From contig CM074187.1 in NCBI GenBank assembly GCA_037179385.1, positions 14,075,450 to 14,139,449 on the forward strand: a stretch of DNA of 64,000 nucleotides. The letters are read 5' to 3'. The notes under the pieces are model-generated. The model searched no databases, was not told where the DNA came from, and worked only from the letters and a program-made list of their open reading frames with translations. Position 1 is the first letter of the stretch, and every line of letters starts with the position of its first letter. Positions 29,701 to 44,700 of this stretch are shown here, one piece after another. The translations under genes and the position numbers were made by a program. This DNA comes from Holothuria scabra (lineage: Eukaryota > Echinodermata > Holothuroidea > Aspidochirotida > Holothuriidae).

Positions 29701-32700
29701 ACAGTATGTACAAACAGGTTTCACAAAATACTCGGTTATTGTATCCATGCCAATATATCTGCGATTGTTATGTCCCAAGCAGATTCATACTGTATGTGTA
29801 GGCCTAAGTATCTCCTCTTCAAGCCTATTCCATGTCCAAAACACGATTACACACCACACAGTAGGCTTTCAATGAGCTATTCCAAGACAGAGCTGAGTGC
29901 CACAATTTCGCTTCAAAACCATACATATATACCAATGTTCTATTATGGTTCTGAAGCAAAACTAAGCATAGGGAAGGGGTTTAAGGCAGGGTGACATAAT
30001 TCTGCTTAATACAAAATAGTTATCATGATCAATACACAAAGATCTTGTGAAAGGAAATTTTAAAGGAGAATAAAAGTCTTATTAAGAAATTTTTGACAGG
30101 AAGAAGAATACCAGACCCATGTGCATCAATGCTCTGAACTGTTTTAGTTAGCTGACGGTTCCCAGTGCACAGTACTGTTGAGACAGTGTCCTTAATAAGT
30201 TGTTTCCTTGGATTACCATAAGTCCCATAAATTCTTGAAAAGGCAGTATTCATGGCATAATTATCCTTCCCAAAGATTCGCAGTGAAACACCCAAATTGC
30301 TTATTGTTTACCTGGAAGTCTACTACTTTATCTTAGGCTATCAACCACCTACACTCACAAATCTTCTAATGGAGTGTTTGTTTAAAGTCTTTCATACTCT
30401 TTTGATTGTGTGTTTCTTACCACAACTTTTGGGCTTTGCCATACTTATTTATTCAGTGCCCTGTTACAAAATTTAGCTCACAGCAAGAATCTTAATATTA
30501 ATTGTAAAGAACAATAGAACAAGCCTTGGAACCAAGTTTGCTGAGTGATTGAAAATTTTGCAAATTATAGATAAGCTATTAATGGTGAAGATAGGTACAG
30601 AATACATTCAAAAAGATGATCACAAATCTTATGGCCCTCTTCTCCTTCTCCCTTCCTCCCTCAAAAGAAAATCTGTCCTTTTTGTTGGCTAATCAATTTG
30701 AGTAAATCATCAGCTCAATTCCTGACTAAATAATGTAAAAATTTCCTTTTGTTTTAATTCTTAACAAACCCCTACTGCATTCGGAACAAGATTTCCTAAG
30801 AGAAACTAATGACCCCTAGTTTGTCATCTAGATGGAGTTCTGTTAGGTACTTCCCTTTCACGCAAAATGCATTTTTCTCTAAAATTATTTCCTCACTTTA
30901 GTCATAGATAATTCACTGAAGAGAACAGAAGTGGAAGACTGTGTGCAAAAGTAATAATTCACAGCAGACCTGTGCAATTGGAATGGTTTCTACATACATA
31001 CCTCTACAGAAGCAGAACCTGCATCACTTAATCTACCACTATCTCTGGAAAGTCTGTCACTAGCAGGAACACTAGCTTCAGACATTTTAGATTCTATATC
31101 CTGATCCTTTATGTTAATCCAAGCAGCAGTTGAAAAAAATAATAACTCACACTTCAAAATATGTCTCTAAATATTTTAAAACACAAAATTTTTGAAAAAT
31201 TTCCTGTACATCTAATGATGTAATGCCTCAATTAATGTTAAAATCTACAAAAATAAACATTCACTAAAAAGTAGCATTTCAGCAGCATGAAATAGAATAC
31301 TTTTTCACAATGCAACCTGAGAAAACTGCTAGTCCAATGTGTGTCAGGTGAGTCCTGATTGGGACATGGGAAAGTAGGAACATACAGTACAGTATATCAC
31401 TTATTTGTGAATTGTTTGTAAAACATGGCAACATGTAAGTGAACCAACAAGATGCAACTGCTTAAAGTGGCAATAGCTTTCCGCACACTTTCGAAATAAA
31501 ATTTAATAATCCTCATTGTTAGTATTACAAAATATGCTAATCAGAATGTTTCAAGTGATTTGTGCTTAAACAGAATGTTTCAATTGGTTTGTGTAATAAA
31601 ACTAGAAAAAAAAAACAATTTTCCAAAAAAATTTTTAAATGAAACTCAACTTAACAGGCTCTCTAGAATGAAGTCTGTCTAAGCCACAATTTTCTAAAAT
31701 TCTGTCGTTCTTTTAAGAAAGATTTTTGACCTCATTTATATTCTAAATGGATAGCGCTTTTATCTGAAGTAATTTGTTTCTTTATTCTCTCTTTCATCAG
31801 ATTTTATCCTTCTTTGGTTCTTCAAGTACAGAGTGACTACTTGTAAAAGCTACTGAATATTCATCCATCCATCAAGAAGCTAATTCTTTCCAGGAATTCT
31901 TTTGCAGTGCAACAAAGTAGAAATAAATACAGTCTAAAAACTGTGCTAGGTCAGCATGGGATATCATCTTCCAATTTGTCAAAACCATAGACTGCTGAGA
32001 GTTTGGCTTTTTCTCTAAGTGAACTGGATATTCTTCCTCATTGGTAAAGTTGATCATAATTTTACTGGAATTCTTCTGTAAACATAGAGTTATGACATGA
32101 AGTAGTTAATTCATTACTAACTTAAAACATATCATAGACCTGATATTCTGTTAACAACATTTCAGAGTGAACCTAAGGGCAGAGGAGTAATAAAGCATCA
32201 TTGACGATATTCCAACTCACCCTTACTGATCTCCTGCTTTGAGTCTGTCGGCTGCTTGGATGACGGCTGGATTCTACTTCTGCTTCTTCGTCTGAATCTG
32301 ATGCCCACCCCTTGGCTTGATTAAGTGCATCACTCTAAAATGACAAGTTATGAGAGAAAAAACAGCAATGAAAGTACTACCAAATTTAAAAACTAACACC
32401 TAATTTCTTGACTTATTAAAAGTAAAGCTCTATATGTACAGAAAAGCAATAAAATCTGAAAGATACAACCAAAACAAGACTTTACCCCTGCCTAGTGCCT
32501 GGTCCTTCATTTATAGGAACACAAGGTTGAAGTCTAATGGAACGTAATCATCAATGAAAAGGACCCAATGAATGCAATGTTGAGAAATGTGACCAAAAGT
32601 TTGGAACCTCAGCGTATTCAAAAAAATAGGACATGCCATGACTTTTTCTCTGTTTTTTTACATACCACTGAAGTTAAAGTATCTGACAGTCTAGCAGACA

Positions 32701-35700
32701 TTTTATAAACATAAGTATTTGATTCCCAAATAGCAGTGCAGCCAACTAAATACAAAGTCACAATGATCTGCTGATGAAACATTATATCCTATGTTTTGAT
32801 ATAATCGCCTGAAAGGTGTAGAGAAGATTGTTTTTCCTTTCTAAAGTTTGAGGTTACACAAACAACAAACACTCCATACATCAACATTAAGAGGAAAAGT
32901 AACAGACAAAACCAGAAATAATGGACAGACAAAAGAAGAGATCACACACCTCCTCCAAATAGTCAGTAAAAAGGTTTACATATGACCTATAAAATGTAAC
33001 TTTAAACCTATAAAATGTAACTTTAAACCTCATCATTTAATCTATGTTAAACAAGGCTCCATAGACAAAGCCAAAAAGGCAAGTGATGGTCAGGTTCAGT
33101 CAGGTATAACTAAGGGTCCATTAACCCATATCTTCCAATTTTTTTTTCTTCTGCCATGGGTGATTGCTGAATGGAAACCACCTTTACTCCAGGCCTGAGT
33201 ATGTTGGATTGGAATTGCAGGTCAACAATAAAATTAGAGTAAAGGCTGATTAACCCAATTAATGACCAACTTTACCAGGATTCTTAGATTCATCTAAAAT
33301 TATACATGGCCTAATACCAAGTGTTGTAATCATTTCTTCCATTGAAATATACCTACCTCGAGGTCATCTATTTTATGTTGTAACTCTGATTTGAGATTCT
33401 CCAGTTCATCTTCATGAGACTTTTTTAATTCTTCAAGTTGAATCCTGTGTTGTTTTTGCAAATCTATGAGGAAATAATCAATTAACAACATGTTTAATTT
33501 TTAACAGGAATAACAGACAATGTAAGGGAGCACAGCACCACCAAAAACTAATGTGTAGAAACATAAGTTGCTTTAAAAACAATTTGGTGGAGCTGGAATT
33601 GTCACCTACCTCCCCCCCCCCCAAAAAAAAAAAAAAAGTATAAAAACTGTATACTCACAAAGTAGCATAATGTATCTAAATACTATTGCTATGATAAAGG
33701 CATTCATCCTTATTGATATTTCTCCCCTCCTTTTGACTCTTACTGCAAACAAAGGGCAGAGGGACAATTATGCCCATTGTACTTTATCATAATGTGTCAT
33801 GATTTTAATTTAAAATGTGCACTCAGTGACAGTGAAGTTATTTTTCTTCTATTTTTTTTAAAAAAAAAAACAAAAAAAACTAAAGACATGAAATTAGTGC
33901 ACACAGCTATTTTGTAAGAACTGGTAAAACTTGATGCAGTTCCACTGAGCTGTAAATAATAATCTAATCATACCTGCCGTGCATTGTCCTTTGCTTTCCT
34001 AGTAAATAGCTGAAAGGAAACAAAGTCCCTTTTGGCATGTTCAATTCATTGCAATGTGTTATGATTTCCAAAACAATAAAGATGAACTTCTTGAAAAACA
34101 ATTCCTTGAGTTCGTAAAATATCTGTTTTATCCAGTTGATTTTTTAATAGCTTATACCTGTAATTGAGTGCCAGGACCAGTGGCCAGATGTGTCTTCAGT
34201 GTAAAAAAACGTAAGTGGCAAAAGTATTTTACAGTACTACCCAACCCTATTAGGACAACTGATGCAAAGACAACAGCTTCATTAAAAAACATATCAGTAC
34301 ACATGGCAGGTAATGGGGGAGGGGGCAGGGCAGATGGTGGAACAAATTCAACCTTGGGGTTTAGGGGTTGACCTATCTGTCTCTACTGATGGTACTCTAC
34401 AACCATATGTTTACAGCAAAGATAAATATTGTTTACTGAAAATTATATGCCAGAATAAATATGTGTACAACTACATAATATATGAAACAGTCAATGAAGC
34501 ATAATCACGCTTTCATGCATCAATCTTCTAAGTAACTTGAAATGACTAGAATCACTCACCTGCTTTTGTGTCTTCTAAGAGAAGTTGTAAATTTTGAACT
34601 TTTGTCTGCAACTTTACAATAGTTTGCTGTAAGAAATAAATATTTGTGTGCACAATTACATCTGATATGAGAGTTTAATCAACAAAACCTAGATTTACAC
34701 CACAAAATTGAAATTGAACACCTCATCACTTCAGTTGAATATAAAGGTGTATAATTATGCAATTGCCATGAAAAGTTTTATGCCCGCCATAAAATATTTA
34801 ATCCCATAACCATGGCTTTTTTGAAAGGTTTTGATATGGAGTAAAGACACTACATATAATCTACAGGTTTGTTGCACACATCTTATCCTGTCAAAGAAAA
34901 AAATATTGCATTACATTGCATCTAGCTCCTTTAAAACATAAAAAGGCATCATTTTCCCCTTTGCAAGATCTTGAAACTCTTACAGTGAAGTGCAGTTCCA
35001 TCCCCCCCCCCCCTTTTCCACTTTGACCATGGGCTGCTTTCATGCAGTGCATATATGCTGTGCACAAACAACTATTGGGGATCACATGTTTTGCAAACAT
35101 CAGACTCCATATTGCCAAACATAGAGGTAAGGAATAAAGCACCAGTTTGCTAGCACACATGTCAACAAAACTTAGCACACACAGGAAATGAAGTGATCAG
35201 AAATCTTTTTTTTTTATGATTTCAATTCTAAGGTTTAATACCATACATATACATCTCTGTACTGTACATTTAAAATAAAAATTCATCTAGATACTACACA
35301 CAATACACCAACAATTACACCACAACACCTGAGCACACATAAAAGAAGACTTACTTATTATTAAACTTTCCCTTCCATCTTGTTACCAATTAGTTTGACA
35401 GAAGAATATTCCCCTCAAAATGGTTCCACAAGTACTTATATCATCCATACTGCCTAGCTAATGTACTTATCCTAGCATTTGAAAGTACACTACATTGATT
35501 TAGCAAGTAGTCTACCCATTGAGGTGTTACCATTCACTATGGTGACTGAAGCTAAGTCTCTCCCAAAAAGGATCCAGTCAACATTTTGAATGGGGTACAG
35601 TTATGTAAAATAGGTGAGACTATCAAACAATACTGCCTTTTTCAGCATCAATGACAGTCAAAAATCAATTCTTTTGTTCCCTTTTATATGTCCAATTCTG

Positions 35701-38700
35701 GAGGACATGGTCTAATCTGATAATCATGTGGTTCAGGCTAATCAATAAATGGCAAAAAGAAATAATCAATTCAAAAGAATTCAACAGAGGTTGATAAACA
35801 CACATTTTGCCATTCATATGTTAATTAGGGGGGTGTAAAGTAAGAACTATTGGCAATATAACATTCATAAATTTGAAACTGTATAACTCGCATTTTGGTG
35901 TGTCAGGTGCCACATTCATGTCTTAAGAGATCCATATCATGCATGACATAATGTCTCAAGGTTAGGTTAGGGTTAATGAAATGAGGTTAGTTAGGTTACA
36001 GTCCGAGTGTCTCCTGACTTGTTATCTTACAAGATATAATGTAAGGAGTGGGTGGTATAAGATCACTATTAATGATGTACATCACCTGGACAAAATTTTA
36101 GCAAACACAGCAAAATATTAAAGGGGTTTATATTATGTTTACATGCATCATATCATGGGTAAGATAAAAATAGAACAAGAGTGCATCAATATTGTACCGG
36201 TCAGATTTGTATAAATCATGCTCATTCATTTCGCTATATTTTTCCCCAAAGTAATAAAAATAGGAGGAATTACTACTATTACCTAATTTTCAAAGCTGGA
36301 AGAGTGGATGAGTGAAGTACTCACAAGCTACTGGTACAATGAAGTGGACTGCTCTTTATATGAACCCATTTTTATTTAAAGCTACTCTGGTTTATTTTAC
36401 ATTACCCATCATCCTAAAACCACCAATTACCAAACTTCCCTTTTTCAATATTTAATAAGAAAAATACAGTAATTCTCATGAAAATCTTCGTAACACTTCC
36501 TGATAGACAAACCACATCAATAATGTCTGTAATATAGTATCTAATGTGGCAGTGTAATAACACTTTATTTTATAACCCTGCAGTTACTACCAAAAATTTG
36601 ACCCCTGTTCCACCCACAGTATTTCTACAATACTACAATTTATAAAAGACTGATGAATTTCACAATTCACTCCAAATTCACTCCAAAGAATCATTCATTC
36701 TAAATTAAATTACTCTGTGTCATCCAAATTGAATTATTTCGTGTTAACTAATATTTTAAAAGTGATTAAATGAAAAAATAAAAATTTGCTTGATATGAAA
36801 AGACAACCCCTTGGGTACTTTGGTACTTCTGAGTTCTCTAAATGTCATACTAATACAATAGGATTGACTGACAGTAGCCTTCCTCACAATAAGCATAAAG
36901 CATGCTGTGTGGGCCCTTTTTTTCTCTGTAATTTTTTCTTGAACAAGAAATAACTCTTATATAAATGTTATTTATCAGTCTGTTTCAAAAGGAGTAAGCT
37001 TACAGTACTGAGGAAACTCTTTTAGTATGTTGTTAAAATGCATGCAGGAGAAAATGGAGATTTAAGGAAAATGGAAACAGTGACTTCTATAGCTTGAAAA
37101 GAACAAATTATCAAAATTTAAAGAAAAAAAAAACACTCTTAATCTTTTCATCAATTGGAGTGGATAAATAGCAGCAAGAAGAAAAATTTATGTTTAAATT
37201 TCTTTAAGTTATGATTTCGGCTTAGACCATAATTCATTTTAAAATTAACATTTCATACTGAACAGACAGGATGAATCTAGTAAAGATCAGTCATTTTCAA
37301 CCAGAAACAGAGCAAAAAGGAAAGCTTGGTTTAATATGCAATCAATAAAAGCAAAAAAAGATATGGGAAACAAAATATTCCTTTACATTCACTTGGCTCA
37401 GTTTATTTCAAAAGTCAAAAGGTGCCACTTTCAAAAGTTGTCCTCATGGACACATCTTTTCTTCCCCTGACTTGAGGCCCCACCCCTTTCAGGCATGAAC
37501 TGAACTGACCTATTTTGAATTGAAGGAAATAAAACAACATCTTTTTAGGGTGTCATTGATGGGTTTACCTTTCTTTTCATACTAAAGATGAGAAGGTGTA
37601 TTGACTAATGTCAAGATGCCTTCTTATTTGCATATTTAGGTGAAAACTTTCACTTGTGTGTGGGGTGGTAGTAGAGGATTGCTCTTAAAACATGTTACAT
37701 GAAGCAGGCAATGCAGTCTGCCTTGACGCTGTGGATTTCCAACCATTTGGTGGCAAAAAAGAAAATAAGTCAAACACTGAATGGATTCTCACAATCACTT
37801 AACATTCCATGATTCACAGTCACTAATAAAAAAAAGTTTTAAAGGAAAAAAGTCATATGCTGGTTACATTGAAGGTTAGTGGTAAGAAATCACAGCAAAC
37901 AAGTAAAAAGAGAAATTGTTGATACGATATATAAAAAATTTGAAATGGAATCACTTTACTTTCTTGGTCTGTGCAGATGACAATGTGTGCGGTGTCCCAA
38001 TACATCACGTGAAAAAAAAATGTGCAGATGAGAAAACAAATCAAAATGATTTTGAAATAAATGATTTGACTGATCTTTTCTTAATGAGCCTTACTTGATG
38101 TAAATAATTAAAAACATTGACATAAACTACACAAATACTATTTAACAATAGACAATAAAACAACAATACATGCCCAGTTCTTAAGAGACTGGCTATTCAT
38201 AAGGAACAAGCTATGGTAATAGTTCAGTTGGATTTATAACTGGAAAGCAATCCTAAATTACCAACCAAAATTACAGTTTCAGCATAAACTAAAAATAGTA
38301 GATTTTTCCCATTCCGATTCAAAAATGGCTTGACCCTGGCAATGAAGCACTAGTTGCAAGATCCCTCCCCTAAAGAGTCAGGGTTTTGATCAGAATTAGT
38401 AGAAGCCCAGACAAACAACTGGCAAGCTGTGTAAATGATCTAGACAAATATATTTACTTTTCAAAATGCAAATTTTGTGAATTACTGTAAATGCAAGATA
38501 GGATTATTTATATATGTTGTTTTACAACAAATATCAATATATTCACTGCAAGTCAAAGTTCAGTTGATAAATCTTGATGGTTTTTCACATTTCACAACTT
38601 TTTCAGCTGGGAAAGGGAGGAGCAACAAGGAATGTAAAACAGCAGCACTATTTCTACATCACAACAGATCCTAAAATGCATAGCGACAAATTAGTGCTGC

Positions 38701-41700
38701 TCACTTTTGCTACTAAAAATGCATGATTCTAAATATACCAGCATCTTGTTTTACAGAAATTATTCATACTTTCATTAAACTTTGTACAGGCTTCAGGAAA
38801 ACTGAACTACTTAAGTCAGGGTCACATTTTCAGGCTACTAGGGACACCACAGAACATCACATTAGCACTGCTCATGTTTACAACTCAAAATGCATTATAC
38901 CGGCATAATTTCATGAAAGACGCAAGCAGCATTTTCAACAAGGCAAATTGATATTCTTTCAACATTGAAGCCATACTGCATGGTTTACAGAAATTAATCC
39001 CACTTGCATTAAACTTTGTACAGGCTTCAGGAAAACTAAACTAGCCAGGGTCACACTTTCAGGCTACTAAGGCACACCACATAACATCACATTTCTTTAG
39101 CTACAGTCTGGGGGTAGGGCTGGTTCCAGGAATTAAAGTGTACCTCAAGTCAAAGAACTCAAGAAAAATATATTTAAAAGCATGAAAAATAAATTCTAAC
39201 AGTCCAACTCCCATCTTCATAGCACATTCCTGAGTTGAGATATAAAATGTTGAAGTTTATTCACTTAAAACAAATTGGTCCATTGCACAATAATTTGTGA
39301 CTTTCTTGCTGTACAACTCACATCACCTGCTTTGTTTCCCTTTAAAATTAAAATGTTGTTATGACCTTGAACACTTCCTGTTTGCTTGCATAGCATATTG
39401 TACAGAGAGGGCTTAATTAACTACATCACTTCATAAGAGTAAGAGTAATATCACACCTTGGTACAAGGTGAAATAACAATCAGAAAAACAAAGAAATACA
39501 AAAATTGTACTTTGAGGAGTACAATAATGACATCACAAATTATTGCGCGATATACCATTTTCAATCGAGTGAATAAACTTCAACATTTTATATCTCAGGA
39601 AGGGAAGATCCTATGAAGATGGGAGTTAGACTGTTAGGATTCATTTTTTATGCTCTTCAATATTAATTTTTGAATTTTTTGACTTGAGGTACACTTTAAG
39701 TTCTGTGGCATGTTTTCAGCCATGCGACCAATTGAACATGTTCAGTGGTTGTTGGATGTAGTACTTGGTGCACCAGAATGCGGTGTTGTAGTGTGAGTAC
39801 GGGACCATGAGTACAAGTATGGGTACGGGTACCAGGTCATGAGTATGGGTACGAGTCTGAAGAAAAATAAACCATGAGTGCGGGTACGGCTACCAGGCCA
39901 TAAGTACGGGTATGGGTACGGAAACCAGGTCATGAGTACGGGTACTTATACGAGTACGGAATCTTGTACTCGAGTACGGGTACCAGTACGGGTACGGGTA
40001 CTACAACACTGCCAGAATGTTAATGCTTCATGTAACTTGTCTATGACAGAAAGTCACAGGTAGTTATGGTAGTGTAACCTGGACTGGGCTTCCATAATGG
40101 ACACCAAATGTTTCTTAATTAATCATGATCACTGAAATATCTGCACCACACTAAATGGCAGAGGTGGTACCTTTTGACTACTTATCCTTAATTAATGCAG
40201 CTAACTTTATTTCCTTTCTTTCCCATTACCCACAATTAATTTATTTGTAAAATGGTGGATTTAAATTTGATAAATTGTTACTGTAATGCATCACTCTTGA
40301 AATAGTTACATAAAAAGATGACTTGCAAGCCTGAGTGGAAATATCATTTCTTGCACCACTGCACTTTCAAATGATGATTCACCACACCAGCCATGACAGA
40401 AGAATCAGAAGCTGTTTTCTTTTACATTCTGTACTCTCCTAGATTACAAAGAGACATAATCCTTTGTTTGGGTGTTGTGGTGAGTGTTGCCTTACAATGA
40501 TACACAAACACAAAAGGAGGAGGTTTCAAGCAAACAGCTATCCTCAGCTTCTAAGACCAGCGACCACCAAAGCAAAGAGGACTGCGTCAAAGTTAAGACG
40601 CAAACTTCATTACCATATTATGACTTATCCATGTACCCATTAGACTAACTCCTCCGATGCTCTAAAAACCCGGATTCTGAGGCCTTTTTCAGGGTATTTC
40701 CACTTCAATAATTGTGCATTAAGATAAAGACTCCCTGGCCCAGTGGACCATGAAATTGCAGAAAGGGTGCCAGAAGACTCTTCTCCAAAAAGAAATAGTG
40801 TGACCACATAAGGAAGCTTTGTGCTGTTATCTCAGTGTAGTCAGTCAATGAGCAGAGTGGTCAGTGGAAGCTGAGAGCATTATTTACACTTCACTTGAGC
40901 AACCGTGAAGGTGCTGTATGGAGAGCATTGGGCTGGATTTCATCATGCCTTTCATGAATCATGCTATTGTTTTGAGTGAATGTGTGTGCTCCCATAAACT
41001 GAAAGTCTAGACTGAAACCTGAGATGTGTTATCATTATTGTGTTTCATAATCACCTGTACAGTGGATGACTACCAGGGCATGAATATTGCAATACCAACC
41101 CTGTGGGGGCATGGGCCACTGCATGATTTAAACAGAATCAGATGTTGCTTCTTGTGAATATTTAGTAACATTCAACCACTCTCGAGGCTACATATTTCTA
41201 CGAATATCTAGAAGAATTAGTGGGTGTCCACATTGACAGGCATTCTGGGCATGACTAACCAAGGAATATGCCATACAGCCTACTACGCAGATAAGCAAAC
41301 AGCCTAATCCATGCAAGGCTGCTTTGTTATATTTGCTTGGTTCAGTCCCGAGATGTAACACTGTCCCAGATTGTACTGTTCAAGTCTCAATTAGGGATCT
41401 TTGTAGCATACAAACAAAGTAAAGGGAGTGTCCAGACCAAAGAAAAAAATTGGAAAATAACACAAACATACCTCCGATTCCTCATGGGCCCCTTTAAGTT
41501 TAGCATAATTTTGATCTTTAGACTGCTCCATTTGTTTGATAGACAGCTGCTGTTCAAATGCTGCTTTGTTCAATCTTTCAATTTCCTCATCTCTCTCTTG
41601 GATCTCTAGCTTCAAATCTTCCACTTCATCCAACTTTTTCTGTCAAAGACATTTCAGACAAGATATACACACAAGATAAACTTCAACTGACACAGTGCAG

Positions 41701-44700
41701 GATCAATTAGAAGAGCAAACAATTTATCATAATTGTGCTTGTTTTGAACACTCATACTCTTTAAAAGATTGCTGCAATATTTACATCTTGCAACAATCAT
41801 ATTGTATACGTCGCCACCACTACTTCATTAATTAAAGAACACTATTTCAGGCTGCATTCTCATTTTTCAATTTTTTATTTCCTGTAAACCATTTAAAATT
41901 TGTCTCAATTTGTCTCAAAATTTAATAATGCATACATATGTTGACACTGACTTTTAGCACCTTCTTCCATATTTGCCAGAATTTGTAGAACTATCATTCA
42001 TTAAAGATTTCAGTAGAGAAACTGGACAGTCTGAATTTGACAGTCAGCAAACAGAGCCAGATATTTGATATTCTATTTATCTTGAGAGTTTGGAGATTTA
42101 TTCAAAAATAAAGCTCCTGTTCAGATTCAGAGAAGTCTTTTTCATTTGATTATTAACCTGATAATACTTTACAGTACCCTGTTCATCTGGCTTTCCTTCA
42201 GTAGAGTAAAAGGGAAGGAAAATGAGACTGATTAGGATCATAACATTTAAACTGTAAGCTACATTAGTCCTTAACATTTTTTTGGGCCACAACAACGAGA
42301 GGGACAATAGTTTAAGGTCACGGGGTCAATAACCTACGGAAGCTGATGCTACGTCTGCTTTTCCGCCCACTCCCGAGGCGCGCAAATATGCCCCGATTGG
42401 AGCACAACGGTAAAGGGTTAATCTAAAGTATCTGCAGCACGGGTCTGTGCACACACGCAGAAAGAGTGGCATCGGCTTTGCAGTAAACACACTCCACAGG
42501 CTTATTTTAACCCTTACTGTTGTTTGGGTCCTTTTGGACCCATACAGAGAGCGCGGCTGTCACCCATCTTTACTGTTTCACGCGGAGCTCAAAACTGCAA
42601 GTAGCTACCCAAAAATTCGGCCACAACAACGAGAGGGACAACAGTTTAAGGTCACAGGGTCAATAACCTACGGAAGCTGATGTGGGGCGTGCTACATCCA
42701 CTTTTCTGCCGGCTCTCGAGGTGCGCAAATATGCCCCGATTGGAGCACAACGGTAAAGGCTTAAAGGCAGTCAACTCACACCACAAACTACAATACTTTG
42801 ATTATTCCACAGAAAATCTCAATTGGCACAGCTCTTTGATTGACAGCAAGTTCAAATACTGCAGAGTACTGTAGCTCATATTTCACAGCATATACTTTAC
42901 TGAGAGTATTTTGATTACATATTGGGGTCTTTTTTTACAAACCCTGAAGCAATCAACTGAGATTGTGCCTGATTTAGTGTGACTTTAATCTGCATTGTGG
43001 GAGGGGCATAAGTAAATAGCTTAGGAGAATTGGAACTGTTTAGGTGAGAGGATTGGGCCTTTAAACTTACTTCATGTTAAGGTAAAGGCTGGTACATACA
43101 TTTTAAGCACAATCGTGGTGAATATTTTAATCCTTAATACATATAAACATTTGAAACAAATGCATGCAAGTGATTCATAGGAAATCTAATTCAAGCCATG
43201 AGAACACACCTTGGCATTGTCTGCAATGTTCTTGTATTTCATTGTTTCAATGTTCTTCAGGTCAATCTGTTTGTAAAGCTTGGTCATCTGATCCTCTTTG
43301 TCTTCAATTTCTAAGGAAAAACATTAAAGGCAGTCATTCGTCACCCCAAACTACAGTTTCAGTATACATATATCAAAACTCTCAGTTGGTACAGCTCTTT
43401 GATTGGCATCACATTCAAACAATGCATCATAGCTAAATTACACAGCATGGGCACTGAGAGTGTCTTGATTACACATTATGGACTTGTATGGCCACTGGGA
43501 CAAGCCATGAAGCAATAAACTAGGATTGTGTCTGGATAAAGATGAGTTTTAGATAAATGTGGGAGGGGCTGGAAGTAAGTAGGTTGGGAGAATTGGAACT
43601 GTTTGGGATGATGAAAATATGCCTTTAAAATTGGGTTATTGTCCTAACAACTACTAAAAGAAATTAAATCTTCATTTCTCCCAACACAGTACCATTTCAG
43701 CTTCTTGACTCCTTCCCTATACATGTTTTTGTTGCCAAACCATAATTTACCATTACTTTACATGAATGGTTTAGCCATGAAACCATTGCACTGCTGCATC
43801 CTGGAGTAACTCCTTATAAACCTACAACATGTAATTGTGTTTTGGACACGTAATATGCTTGAAAAGGAGATATCTTTACGTACATGCAACCTTTAGGGCT
43901 ATTGCGAACCAAAATATGGCAGCCAACATACGAAATCTTAAAAATTTGTGAAACCCATACATACATACTCTCTATATGTATTGTAATATATAGCTCAGTA
44001 TGGTGGGATGGGCCCCCTTCAAAAGTGAAAGGGTAATAATCTCCACATCCTCCACAAAGAACCTTTCCTGGTTTACCTTTCCAATCAACCTCCTTTGTTA
44101 TTCTATTATATGTAACCATGCTGTGCAGCCACTCTGTAGGGCATCAGTCCATCAGTTCTCATAGATTTGAAAATTTCAATTTCAGTAATTTACTATTGCA
44201 TAATTGATTACACCTGGACAAAAGTTGTGGCATCATGAGCCACTTTCCAGAGTTGTAACGAGTCATGACTGGAGTCACAAATTTCCAGAAGGGAAATGAC
44301 TCAAGGAATTATATCATGATTTACCTCATAGAAATAGTACAGTGACTGAGTCATTGACTCGACTCGAGTCACACTAAAAGTAGCACATTACTGGACTTGA
44401 CCACAAAATTGAGTGACTTGTTACAACTCTGCCACTTTCCACAGATGTTACAGAAATACTTCCATTTAACAAACAACGTTATTTAATAAAATATGATGTG
44501 AGTTATCTCTAGCTAGAAGAATGTTATTTGATGTGTTTAAAGTGTACCTAAAGTCAAAAAATTCAAAAATATATATTAAAGACCATGAAAAATAAATTCT
44601 AACAGTCCAACTTCCATCTTCATAGGACATTCCTGAGCTGAGATATTAAATGATGAAGTTTATTCACTCAAATTAAAATGGTACATTGCGCAAAAATTTG

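Noticed and set aside
39742..40063. Coding frames on both strands rich in Tyr/Pro or Val/Arg
   Set aside because: They are the translation of the GGGTACG minisatellite inside the hAT-like element.
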